DNA from: Lachnospiraceae bacterium
Lineage (GTDB): Bacteria > Bacillota > Clostridia > Lachnospirales > Lachnospiraceae
Length of the DNA stretch: 64,000 nucleotides
Assembly (NCBI GenBank): GCA_014804485.1
Contig: JAAUZT010000002.1
Location: forward strand, 1-64,000
Direction: 5' to 3'
Part shown: piece by piece, positions 1 through 7,644 of the stretch
Layout: each line of letters starts with the position of its first letter
How positions within the stretch are numbered: position 1 is the stretch's first letter
The notes under the pieces: generated by a model
What the model was told of the DNA's origin: nothing
The model's database searches: none
What the model saw: the letters and a program-made list of their open reading frames with translations, nothing else
Position numbers and translations under genes: made by a program

Positions 1-117
1 AATACACCTTCTTTAATCCGGACTATACCGTCGGTTTTGGAATTTCACCAAACCCCGCGCTTTCGCGCCCGCGGACTATAACCGCCGATCGGGAATTTCA
101 CCCTGCCCTGAAGACAT
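1..117 (-). promoter_or_regulatory. FMN riboswitch (RFN element)
   Basis: Read on the minus strand, the segment carries the conserved RFN core in order: CAGGGTGAAATTCCCGA, GGCGGTTATAGTCCGC, a GC-rich variable hairpin, TGGTGAAATTCC, then ACCGACGGTATAGTCCGGAT. These are the junction signatures of the FMN aptamer. It is transcribed leftwards, so the controlled gene (usually riboflavin biosynthesis or a riboflavin transporter) lies beyond the left edge of the window and cannot be named. The aptamer looks complete; any expression platform is outside the window. Confidence 0.95.
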
Positions 118-141
118 TACTACTATTCAATTGTTTATGTG

Positions 142-170
142 ATTATACACTGAATCAATTCAAAAATCAA
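142..170 (-). promoter_or_regulatory. Promoter of the FMN riboswitch transcript
   Basis: On the minus strand a TTGATT -35 (170-165) and a perfect TATAAT -10 (147-142) are separated by 17 bp. They lie just upstream of the riboswitch, so transcription would start near 135 and run into the aptamer. Confidence 0.75.
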
Positions 171-356
171 TTACTATCATATCCGTCATAAAATGAAATA
201 TTTCTGAAATGATTTTTCTTCCATTGATTTTTCCTGTGTTCCTCATCTGCCGCAGTTATCGTTTTGCAGCACAGTATAGCATGGCAAGTTTTTTTCGTCA
301 AACTGCCTGCAACACCCACTAAAAGGTGGAAAAGGTGGAAAAGGGCAGAAAAGCAG

Positions 357-385
357 TTGACAATGCGGTAGCTGCATGATAGGTT
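357..385 (+). promoter_or_regulatory. Promoter upstream of structured leader
   Basis: A consensus TTGACA (357-362) is followed after 17 bp by TAGGTT (380-385). The -10 is weak, but the -35 is perfect and the downstream sequence is a hairpin-rich leader running to the gene at 582. The AT-rich stretch 118-356 holds only the divergent riboswitch promoter and nothing else I recognise. Confidence 0.5.
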
Positions 386-395
386 ATAGGTAATG

Positions 396-566
396 AAAAG
401 CTTCAGTGCTTTTGCGGCGACAGAGAGGAGCTACCCGTCCCGGCTTTGCGGGCAATATAAATACAAAGGTCGTCTCTGCCTATGGAGTATCATAGGTCTG
501 CTCCCAGAATTGCAATTCAAAAAGAAATGTAATGCCTGAGCCTAACCGCTCAGGCAATTTCTTTAT
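396..566 (+). ncRNA. Structured 5' leader with terminator-like hairpin
   Basis: The leader folds into several hairpins: AAAAGC/GCTTTT (396-413), a long-range pairing CAGAGA/TCTCTG (421-426 with 473-478) enclosing CCCG/CGGG (439-452), CCTATG/CATAGG (479-496), and a terminator-like GCCTGAGC/GCTCAGGC stem (534-555) followed by AATTTCTTTAT. The order of promoter, structured RNA, terminator hairpin, RBS and gene suggests attenuation or a cis-regulatory RNA. I do not recognise it as a known riboswitch class. Confidence 0.5.
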
Positions 567-581
567 ACATCGGGAGGAAAT

Positions 582-1456
582 ATGAAGGATACAAGGCTTT
601 TGCAGGTTTTCCAAAACGTAAAGGACACAATCTGCAAGTATGATTATTATATCCACACTTCCAAAAAGATCATCCATCTGTCTAACACAGAAGATAAGAT
701 ACCGCATTTGATGGGGCTCCAGTATGCAGGCAGACCAAAGCAGTACACGGGAGATTTTGGGGCATATGCGGTAAAAAGGGAAGAATCACGCTGCAGTCAC
801 TGGAAAAGTTGGTGAAGAAATATTATAAGACAGAAGAAAAGCAGCGCAGAATTTTGGATGTCATTCACTTAAAACTGGATAATCTGTCTTTCCTTCCGGA
901 GATGTTTGCATCTTATTCAAAACTGTATTTATATGATTTAGGGAAGCGTGAGGATTCTGACTTTGACAGTGATTATCTTTTGGTGCATGAAATGAGGGAT
1001 CGGACTCTTCACTTGGGAATTATAAAAACGGGCAGGCAGGAAAAAGATTTGTGCCAGTGCAATTCCTTTATGACAACGTATAAGAAGGATAAAAACAGCG
1101 ACTCATTTTACCGTGATTTGGCGCATTGCTATGAAATCACCAGAATTGTCCGTGAAGACAAGATGACAAAGCGGGCAGAGGTAATCTACTTGAGTAACAT
1201 GGCAGAGTGCAGGGAACGCACGGGGATTGAAAAAATGCTGTGGGCGGGCGGTATCGAGGCAGATGAAAAACTGGTTACGGAAATTGTAAAAGTAAATCTC
1301 AAATTCGGCATATATCACACAATGGATATGTTAAATGACAGTGCAGGGCTGTTTGCGAAATGCACGGATAAAAGGGAAAAATCCCTTGTATCAGATTTCC
1401 TTGCATTATGGGAGGAGAGAAGAAGCGGGATTGAATCTCCAAAACATGACAAATAA
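582..1456 (+). pseudogene. Frameshifted PBECR4-like protein gene
   Basis: Two overlapping frames, 582-815 and 809-1456, together form one protein of about 290 aa. The first frame starts after a good RBS (GGAGGAAAT) and reads a tract including DYYIHTSKKIIHLSN and HLMGLQYAGRPKQYTG. It then goes out of frame in an A5-G3 run near 770-780. Restoring one base gives a continuous ITLQSLEKLVKKYYKTEEKQ into the second frame. From memory the combined protein resembles the PBECR4 (phage Barnase-EndoU-ColicinE5/D-RelE-like nuclease 4) proteins carried on mobile elements of Lachnospiraceae; this family call is inference. The break could be a real mutation, a sequencing error in a homopolymer, or less likely a programmed -1 frameshift. 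Confidence 0.6.
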
Positions 1457-1661
1457 TATTCCCAATAAGAAAGTATGTACGAGCCAGTTATAGAGCAGGA
1501 AGAGGAATAGGTGTTATTCTGAATGACGCTTTTAAGGTCTTGCACGTTTTTACGTCTAAATTCCAATAGAGAAAATCACAGGGATATGATATAGTTAACG
1601 TAGCCGGATCGCTTTTTTGGATACTTGACAGCGGATCGGGATGCGCGGAGGAAACATTCTT

Positions 1662-2783
1662 ATGGAGATGGACTATAGCGGAGTGAGGATAGACGGTTTT
1701 TGTTGCAATCAGAAGACGAGAGAAAAAGCGTTTTTACGTCACTTTGGCATGGACGGACAGACCATTTCCTCAGAGGAACATATCTATCCGTTTCGGATCA
1801 CCGAGCGTGAGGGAGGGCTTTCGCTGTGCGGAAAGGTGACTTTCGTGAGGGGAACTCTGAATCATATAATCCTACAGGTGTTAAACGGTGCCGCGGGTCA
1901 GGATTTGTGCGAATTTGTGGAATCCATGCTGGGTGGCGCAAAGGACAGTGCGGAGCATATGCCGGCATACTCTTTTCGCACGATGGAGCTTCTGATCCGG
2001 AGAGATACGCTCACGGACAGTTTATATCTGGATATTTCTTTTTATCAGGCGGTGCGGCGCCCGTTCTTTCACTTTGACAACCCAAGGACTCTATCAAGAT
2101 TGTACCGTTATCGCGGTATCAGGCGGTATCTTAAGATGTATTTCCTGATTATCTGGACAGTATTCTTCGCGGTCCTGTCGTGGAGCAAGATGAAGCAGGC
2201 GGAACGAATCGCGGCGGAAGGCACGCATACATATGAGGACGGTTTCCGCTATGCTTTTACGGAGGAAGATACCTATTACGAGGAAGGGCTGCAGCGTGCC
2301 ATAGAGAGGGATCTGAGAGCAGCGCCGTTGAAGATTGAGACGTGCTATGCTGACGCAGGGAGATATGGATGCACGGCGGTGTTTTTTATGGCGATAACTC
2401 TCTACGCGGCCACCGGATTGTATCATCTGGAGCGTTCGCCGTTTGGACGTTCTGTCAGGAAATTCGTAGACGGGCGGGACAGAGGCTTGTATTTGCAGAC
2501 TCTTCGTGAAATTAATGAAGAGCTGGCGGCTCCCTTGTACAAAGATTACTATATTACAATCACCGCTCGTTGGGTGATAATGAGAGATTATCCGCTCTAC
2601 CAGGCAATATGTGTTCCGAGACGGGCGGTGACTGCCGTTACGGAGGGTGTGATCCGTTATCGTAACAAGTTTCATACGATTCGTCGTTCCTGTCTGGATA
2701 TCAGTACGCCGGACGGTCTGCTTCATAAGTACGCGCAGAGAGCGGATAAGATGCAGCAGGTGAAGGCGATTCTGGGCGGCTGA
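1662..2783 (+). CDS. Two-TM membrane protein of unknown function
   Basis: This 373-aa protein is not one I recognise. The start at 1662 follows a GGAGG (1648-1652) by about ten bases, which is better supported than the in-frame ATG 21 bases upstream. Two hydrophobic segments are visible, one near residue 160 (YFLIIWTVFFAVLSW) and one near residue 240 (CTAVFFMAITLYAATGLY), with a charged loop of about 60 residues between them. The C-terminal 80 residues alternate in a beta-rich pattern (ITITARWVIM, then VPRRAVTAVTEG) that recalls a small PH-like domain, but this is only a resemblance. It is followed 50 bp downstream by a YczE/YitT-like membrane protein gene, so the two may be co-transcribed. 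Confidence 0.6.
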   Translation: MEMDYSGVRIDGFCCNQKTREKAFLRHFGMDGQTISSEEHIYPFRITEREGGLSLCGKVTFVRGTLNHIILQVLNGAAGQDLCEFVESMLGGAKDSAEHMPAYSFRTMELLIRRDTLTDSLYLDISFYQAVRRPFFHFDNPRTLSRLYRYRGIRRYLKMYFLIIWTVFFAVLSWSKMKQAERIAAEGTHTYEDGFRYAFTEEDTYYEEGLQRAIERDLRAAPLKIETCYADAGRYGCTAVFFMAITLYAATGLYHLERSPFGRSVRKFVDGRDRGLYLQTLREINEELAAPLYKDYYITITARWVIMRDYPLYQAICVPRRAVTAVTEGVIRYRNKFHTIRRSCLDISTPDGLLHKYAQRADKMQQVKAILGG

Positions 2784-2833
2784 TTTCTTTACGATCGGTT
2801 CAACGGCAATACGGGTTATATAAGGAGAAAAGA

Positions 2834-3481
2834 ATGCAGGAGCGTACAAGAAGAATATGGATGACAATAATCGGTGTACTGATCTGCGGGTTCAGCGTCG
2901 GGATGTTTAATTTTTCGGCTCTGGGTCTGGATCCGTTTCAGGTTTTTGTACACGGGATTTTTTATATCATGCCGGAGAGTGCGCCGGGTTTCGGCACCGT
3001 ATATGCCGTGGTGAATCTGTTGATGCTGATCGTGATTTTTCTGGCGGACAGAAAGAAGATCGGGCTGGGCACTCTGATCAATATTTTTTTGCTGGGCTAT
3101 GTGGCGGATTATTCTTCGAAGCTCTTTGAAAGGCTGCTGCCGGAGCCGTCATGGCCGGTCAGATTTGGATTTCTTCTGCTGGGGATCGTCATTATGTGTT
3201 TCTCCGCGGCTCTTTATTTTACGGCGGACATGGGCGTATCCACTTACGATGCGGTTTCCCTGATCATTTCTGAGAAGAGAAAATGGAAGTTTCAGATCTG
3301 CAGGATATCTTCGGATCTGTTCTGCACGCTGGTGGGATTTTGCTTCGGTGCGACGGTGGGGATCGGCACTGTGGTGACGGCCTTTTTCATGGGACCGCTG
3401 ATCGCTTTTTTCAATCGGACGGTGGCGGAGCCGATCAGGTATGGGAAGAGACCAAATGTGCGAAAGGAAGAAGCTGACTAA
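2834..3481 (+). CDS. YczE/YyaS/YitT-like integral membrane protein
   Basis: A 215-aa protein with about five or six hydrophobic helices. The N-terminal helix ends in a GLDPF motif (GFSVGMFNFSALGLDPFQV) and a matching internal repeat gives ADMGVSTYDAVSL, the internally duplicated pattern of the YczE/YitT family. The function of that family is poorly defined (small-molecule transport has been suggested). The start has a clear GGAGAA RBS. A rho-independent terminator follows at 3533-3568, so transcription ends here. It lies 50 bp after an unknown membrane protein gene. Confidence 0.75.
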   Translation: MQERTRRIWMTIIGVLICGFSVGMFNFSALGLDPFQVFVHGIFYIMPESAPGFGTVYAVVNLLMLIVIFLADRKKIGLGTLINIFLLGYVADYSSKLFERLLPEPSWPVRFGFLLLGIVIMCFSAALYFTADMGVSTYDAVSLIISEKRKWKFQICRISSDLFCTLVGFCFGATVGIGTVVTAFFMGPLIAFFNRTVAEPIRYGKRPNVRKEEAD

Positions 3482-3532
3482 GGTGCATCGGAGCATTTTA
3501 AACTAAATTATGGTAATTATTCATAAAAATCG

Positions 3533-3568
3533 GAAACTCTTTTTGTGAAAAGAGTTTCTTGTTTTTTT
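3533..3568 (+). terminator. Rho-independent terminator
   Basis: The 11-bp stem GAAACTCTTTT/AAAAGAGTTTC has a TGTG loop and is followed by TTGTTTTTTT. Confidence 0.85.
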
Positions 3569-3588
3569 TATATAATAGTATTAGAATA

Positions 3589-3620
3589 AAGGAAACTAAA
3601 AAAAGAAAAACAGTTTCCTT
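3589..3620. promoter_or_regulatory. Inverted repeat, possible TetR operator
   Basis: AAGGAAACT (3589-3597) and AGTTTCCTT (3612-3620) form perfect 9-bp arms around a 14-bp A-rich spacer, about 115 bp upstream of the TetR gene. This could be the autoregulatory operator. The GGAAACT half also occurs in the stem of the adjacent terminator. Confidence 0.4.
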
Positions 3621-3667
3621 GGCTTATGTGTAATTCAAAATGTGATAAGCACAGAATGAAAAATTTC

Positions 3668-3700
3668 GTAATTGTGAAGAACAGGGTTCTGGACAGTTAC
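3668..3700. repeat. 33-bp palindromic repeat, copy 1
   Basis: GTAATTGT pairs with ACAGTTAC (one G-T wobble) and the inner AGAAC pairs with GTTCT. A second copy differing at two positions lies at 14210-14242. It sits in the leader of the TetR gene and looks like a REP-type dispersed palindrome. Confidence 0.7.
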
Positions 3701-3732
3701 AAAATTACTTTGATAAGAACAGGAGGCGGCGG

Positions 3733-4296
3733 ATGGAACTGAAGGAAATGATCTTAAGGGGGACGCTTCAGATTTTTAATGACAAAGGACTGAAGTTTAC
3801 CATGGATGATATCGCAGAACGGCTGAAAATCAGTAAGAAAACGCTGTATAAGGTTTTCGATGATAAGGAAGCGCTGTTTCTGACTATGGTGGATTATATG
3901 TTCGACAAGATCAAGGAAAGCGAACGGAAGGTGATCGAGGATGATAGGCTTAGCACGGCTGAGAAGATACACAAAGTGCTCGGTGTGCTTCCGGAGGGGT
4001 ATAAAGATGTGGATCTTCGTCAACTTTATCTCCTAAAGGACAAATATCCCAGAATCTATGATCAGGTGGAACTTCGGCTGGAAACCGGCTGGGAGACAAT
4101 CATCGAACTGCTGGAACAGGGAATTGCGGAAGGGTGCATTAAGCCGGTGAAGATTCCCATCCTTAAGATGATGCTGGAAGCGTCGGTGGAACAATTTTTC
4201 CGGAGGGATGTATTGATCCGAAACAAGATCACTTATCAGGATGCACTGGACGAGGTGGTGAGCATACTCATGGAGGGGATTCGAGTGCACGATTAA
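3733..4296 (+). CDS. TetR/AcrR family transcriptional regulator
   Basis: A 187-aa protein with an N-terminal TetR helix-turn-helix (residues about 8-52, including FTMDDIAERLKISKKTLYK and the FDDKEALF tail) and a variable all-helical ligand domain. TetR proteins are usually repressors released by a small ligand. The RBS is AGGAGG, eight or nine bases before the ATG. The next genes on the same strand are a GT-B-like protein, a sugar symporter and an alpha-galactosidase. Because of the 125-bp gap to the next start it may regulate that set or only itself. The ligand cannot be inferred. Confidence 0.9.
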   Translation: MELKEMILRGTLQIFNDKGLKFTMDDIAERLKISKKTLYKVFDDKEALFLTMVDYMFDKIKESERKVIEDDRLSTAEKIHKVLGVLPEGYKDVDLRQLYLLKDKYPRIYDQVELRLETGWETIIELLEQGIAEGCIKPVKIPILKMMLEASVEQFFRRDVLIRNKITYQDALDEVVSILMEGIRVHD

Positions 4297-4421
4297 CGGG
4301 AGTAAAAGATGTGAGTAGCTTAAAGTCAGAAAGGCGGCAGAATAAGGATGGAGGACAATAGTCTGACAGAATATGATGGAAGGCAACACGAAAGAACATA
4401 GTGAAAGGAGCAAGGACAGAT

Positions 4422-5903
4422 ATGAGTGAGAAATCAAAAGTTATTTTCGGTAATCCGATGCCGGAGAAGGTATATCGCAAAGCGCTGCGGTCTAAGCAGA
4501 AGTACAGCAGGAAATTCGGCGATGACAGTGACGTGGATTATCCGGTCATCATCGAGAAGAATGCGCATATCGGTGATTCTTTAGGGGTTATGGATGTACG
4601 GCTCGGGGAGCCGGGCAGCAGTAAGGAAGGCGCCGATTTTGACACAGACAAGGGAATCATCGTGGGCAACATCCGCATGGGATTCGGGCATTACAGAATA
4701 TCCATGGCAATCGCGTCGGCGGCAAACTCCATGGGGTATACACCTTACTGGATGGATCTGAATTCTTACAAACAGACTACCTGTACGAAGGTGATCAGCG
4801 CACAGAATGATCTTTATTCGCTTGGTTCCAGATTATCGGGTAAGAGCAGGCTGTTTAACAAGCTGGTGTGGGAGCCTATGAATTATGAGGGATTCCGTAA
4901 GCTGAGCTATAATGCGTCGGATCAGATGAACGCAGAGCTGATGGCTCCGGTATATCGGAATGTACCGAAGGATATGCCGGTGGTGGCGACCCACGTGTGG
5001 CCCGCGCAGGCAGCGATCCATGCGGGAATGAAGCTTGTGGTCAATGCGATACCGGACAACTGGCCGATGGCGCTTCATCTGTCGGAGGGAAGCTTTCACA
5101 CGGTGCAGACACATTATGCCTATCAGGGTTATCATATCTTAAACGGCATGCAGGGGAATGATGTTCTGCAGCCTATGCCGGACGATGCTTTGGTATATAC
5201 GGGACACTATATCGATCATGAACTGGTGAGCAATATCGAGGCGGACTGTGAGGCCAGATTGAAGCGGCAGGAGGAGGGAAAGCCAATCCGTTTCCTGCTG
5301 ACCATCGGCGGAGCGGGCGCACAGAAAGAGATCTTCTCGGCAATTATCAAGTCGCTGCTTCCGCTCATTCGCAAGAATAAGGCGGCACTCTATGTGAATG
5401 TGGGAGATTACCGCAATGTGTGGGAAGAATTAGTGAGAGAGATTCCGGCACTAAAGGAAGTATCTACAGAGCACTTCGATCAGTGGAAGGAAACGGAGCA
5501 GTTTGCCAAAGAAGCGCTTACAGGGGATGTGCAGGGTGTCCATGCATTCTGGCATATGAATATCTTCGAGGCGGTCTACTGCACGAATCTGTTAATGCGA
5601 AGCTGTGACGTGCTGGTGACGAAGCCCAGCGAACTTGCCTTTTACCCGGTACCGAAGCTGTTTATCAAGCGGGTGGGCGGACATGAACAGTGGGGCGCAA
5701 TCCATTCGGCAGAGATCGGAGACGGCACCTTAGAGTGCAGAGATATTCCGCATACGCTGCAGATGATCAGACTTTTTACGGAAGAGAGGAGCCTGTTGGC
5801 GGATATGTGTGAGAATATAATAAAGAATAAGGCTGCAGGCGTCTACGATGGCGCATACAAGGTTGTGGAGCTGGCTATGGCGGGAAAAGGTAAGCGGGCG
5901 TAA
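4422..5903 (+). CDS. GT-B-fold glycosyltransferase-like protein (MGDG synthase/MurG-like)
   Basis: A 493-aa protein. The start at 4422 has AAAGGAG eleven bases upstream; a GTG at 4401 would overlap that site. After about 75 residues, GIIVGNIRMGFGHYRISMA resembles the glycine-rich nucleotide-sugar loop of MGDG synthase/MurG enzymes. A second Rossmann-like half begins near LLTIGGAGAQKEIF, and DVLVTKPSELAFYPVPK near residue 400 matches the GT28-type C-terminal motif, with Ser-Glu where Gly-Gly is usual. No signal peptide or membrane helix is evident, so a cytoplasmic location is likely. Donor and acceptor are unknown. Its neighbours (sugar symporter and alpha-galactosidase) suggest carbohydrate metabolism. 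Confidence 0.55.
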   Translation: MSEKSKVIFGNPMPEKVYRKALRSKQKYSRKFGDDSDVDYPVIIEKNAHIGDSLGVMDVRLGEPGSSKEGADFDTDKGIIVGNIRMGFGHYRISMAIASAANSMGYTPYWMDLNSYKQTTCTKVISAQNDLYSLGSRLSGKSRLFNKLVWEPMNYEGFRKLSYNASDQMNAELMAPVYRNVPKDMPVVATHVWPAQAAIHAGMKLVVNAIPDNWPMALHLSEGSFHTVQTHYAYQGYHILNGMQGNDVLQPMPDDALVYTGHYIDHELVSNIEADCEARLKRQEEGKPIRFLLTIGGAGAQKEIFSAIIKSLLPLIRKNKAALYVNVGDYRNVWEELVREIPALKEVSTEHFDQWKETEQFAKEALTGDVQGVHAFWHMNIFEAVYCTNLLMRSCDVLVTKPSELAFYPVPKLFIKRVGGHEQWGAIHSAEIGDGTLECRDIPHTLQMIRLFTEERSLLADMCENIIKNKAAGVYDGAYKVVELAMAGKGKRA

Positions 5904-5929
5904 AATCAGCGATACAAAACTATATATGA

Positions 5930-6134
5930 ATAAGAAGCAAAACAGTAAGAAGCGGAACAAAACAGTAAGAAAAAAGTAGAACAGCAAGAAAAGAAGTAAA
6001 ACAACAAAAAGCTAAGTAAAGCAGCAAGGAACTAAGTAAAGCAGCAAGAAGTGAAGCAAAACAGCAAGGAACGAAGTAAAACAGCAAGGAACGAAGTAAG
6101 ACAGGACGACATGAAGCAGAGCAGCAAAACAGAA
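5930..6134 (+). repeat. Purine-rich 20-bp tandem repeat in transporter leader
   Basis: Six consecutive 20-bp units run from 6015 to 6134, typified by AGTAAAACAGCAAGGAACGA. More degenerate units extend upstream to about 5930. The strand is nearly free of T, so the mRNA would be unstructured. The period is not a multiple of three, so it is not a coding repeat. It fills the gap between the GT-B-like gene and the symporter RBS. Confidence 0.85.
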
Positions 6135-6160
6135 ACAAAAAAGAGGAGGAAAAGTCATAT

Positions 6161-7543
6161 ATGAAACTGACAGCGAAAGAAAAAGTATCTTATGGTTTAG
6201 GCGCAGTCGGAAAAGACATGGTATACATGCTTTCCGCAAGCTATATCCTGTATTATTATCAGGATATTCTGGGAGTGAGCGCGATTGCGATGGGAATCAT
6301 CCTGATGGCGGCGCGTGTGTTTGATGCATTTAACGATCCGATTATGGGTGTGCTGGTGGCGAAGACCAGAACAAAGTGGGGTAAATTCCGTCCATGGCTG
6401 CTGATTGGAACAATTCTGAATGCAGTGATTCTGGTAGTCATGTTTACCGCGCCGCCCGCTCTTGACGGCAGCGGTCTGGTGGCGTATGCCGCGATTACTT
6501 ATATTGTGTGGGGCGTCACTTACACGATGATGGACATTCCATATTGGTCCATGATCCCGGCTTTTACAGAGGGCGGCAGAGAGCGTGAAGGATTGACCAC
6601 GCTGGCGCGTTCCTGCGCAGGAGTAGGCTCGGCGCTTATCACCATCATCACTATGATGTGTGTACAGGCGCTGGGACAGGGCGATGAGCGCAGCGGTTTC
6701 CAGAGATTCGCATTGATTATTGCTGTGCTGTTTGTCGTTTTCATCGTCATTACTTGTATAAATATCAAAGAGAAATCCACCGTGGATGTTGAAGCGCCGT
6801 CTGTGGGACAGATGTTTAAGGCATTGATCCAGAATGACCAGACCATGATTGTGGTCATTTCGATCGTGCTGATCAACTGTTCTTTGTATATTACATCGAA
6901 TCTGCTGATTTACTTCTTTAAATACGATTTCGGCGGTGATACATGGTATAACGGATATACGCTTTTTAACACTTTCGGCGGCGGTATCCAGATTCTGTCC
7001 ATGATGCTGTTTTACCCGGTGTTACGTAAGTTTATCAGTTCCCTGCAGGTATTTTATGTGAGCTTTGTCATGGCAATCACGGGTTATGCATTGCTGTTTA
7101 TACTCATGTGTCTGGGACTTACCAATATTTTTATCTTGTTTGTTCCCGCGTTCTTCGTATTTACGGCATTTGGTATGCTGACCGTACTGACTACGGTATT
7201 CCTTGCCAATACGGTAGATTACGGAGAATTGAAAAACAACAGACGTGACGAGAGTGTCATATTTTCCATGCAGACCTTCGTAGTGAAGCTTGCCTCCGGT
7301 GTGGCGGCGCTTATCGCTTCTGTTTGTCTCTCTGTCTGTAATTTGAGTAACGATACGACAGACACTGTGGCGGCAGAGGCGGCGGGAAGCTCTGTATTCG
7401 GTCTGCGAATGACCATGACGGTAATCCCCATTGCGGGACTTCTGCTGGCAGTATTTCTTTTCCACAGAAAATATATTCTTTCCGAGCAGAAGGTGGAAGA
7501 GATTGCAGAGCAGATCAAGAGTAAGCGGCAGCAGGAAGCATAA
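6161..7543 (+). CDS. GPH family (MelB-type) sugar:cation symporter
   Basis: A 460-aa protein with about twelve membrane helices. The N-terminus KEKVSYGLGAVGKDMVYML and the following ARVFDAFNDPIMG and RTKWGKFRPW are the signature segments of the glycoside-pentoside-hexuronide:cation symporter family, including the Asp pair that in MelB coordinates cation and sugar. It lies directly upstream of an alpha-galactosidase gene, so an alpha-galactoside such as melibiose or raffinose-type sugar is the likely substrate (inference). It has a GAGGAGG RBS. The leader contains an unusual 20-bp tandem repeat. Confidence 0.9.
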   Translation: MKLTAKEKVSYGLGAVGKDMVYMLSASYILYYYQDILGVSAIAMGIILMAARVFDAFNDPIMGVLVAKTRTKWGKFRPWLLIGTILNAVILVVMFTAPPALDGSGLVAYAAITYIVWGVTYTMMDIPYWSMIPAFTEGGREREGLTTLARSCAGVGSALITIITMMCVQALGQGDERSGFQRFALIIAVLFVVFIVITCINIKEKSTVDVEAPSVGQMFKALIQNDQTMIVVISIVLINCSLYITSNLLIYFFKYDFGGDTWYNGYTLFNTFGGGIQILSMMLFYPVLRKFISSLQVFYVSFVMAITGYALLFILMCLGLTNIFILFVPAFFVFTAFGMLTVLTTVFLANTVDYGELKNNRRDESVIFSMQTFVVKLASGVAALIASVCLSVCNLSNDTTDTVAAEAAGSSVFGLRMTMTVIPIAGLLLAVFLFHRKYILSEQKVEEIAEQIKSKRQQEA

Positions 7544-7555
7544 TGTGAATGTCCT

Positions 7556-7588
7556 GAATGCGCCATGCACTTAGGGTATGGCGCATTC
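7556..7588 (+). other. Intercistronic hairpin
   Basis: A 13-bp stem GAATGCGCCATGC/GTATGGCGCATTC (one wobble) with a 7-nt loop lies between the symporter and alpha-galactosidase genes. There is no T-tract, so a processing or stabilising hairpin is more likely than a terminator. Confidence 0.7.
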
Positions 7589-7644
7589 TGAGCGTATAGG
7601 GAAATTTGCATGAGTGTGAATGGTAACGAAAAGAGGGATAACGG

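Noticed and set aside
582-1456. Programmed -1 frameshift as the explanation of the split gene
   Set aside because: The slip is mechanically possible on the A-run, but there is no clear slippery heptamer with a downstream pseudoknot and the protein is not of a class known to use one; mutation or sequencing error is simpler.
5920-6239. Minus-strand ORFs rich in Leu/Phe/Cys over the tandem repeat
   Set aside because: They are produced by the purine-rich repeat read on the other strand; no RBS and no family features.
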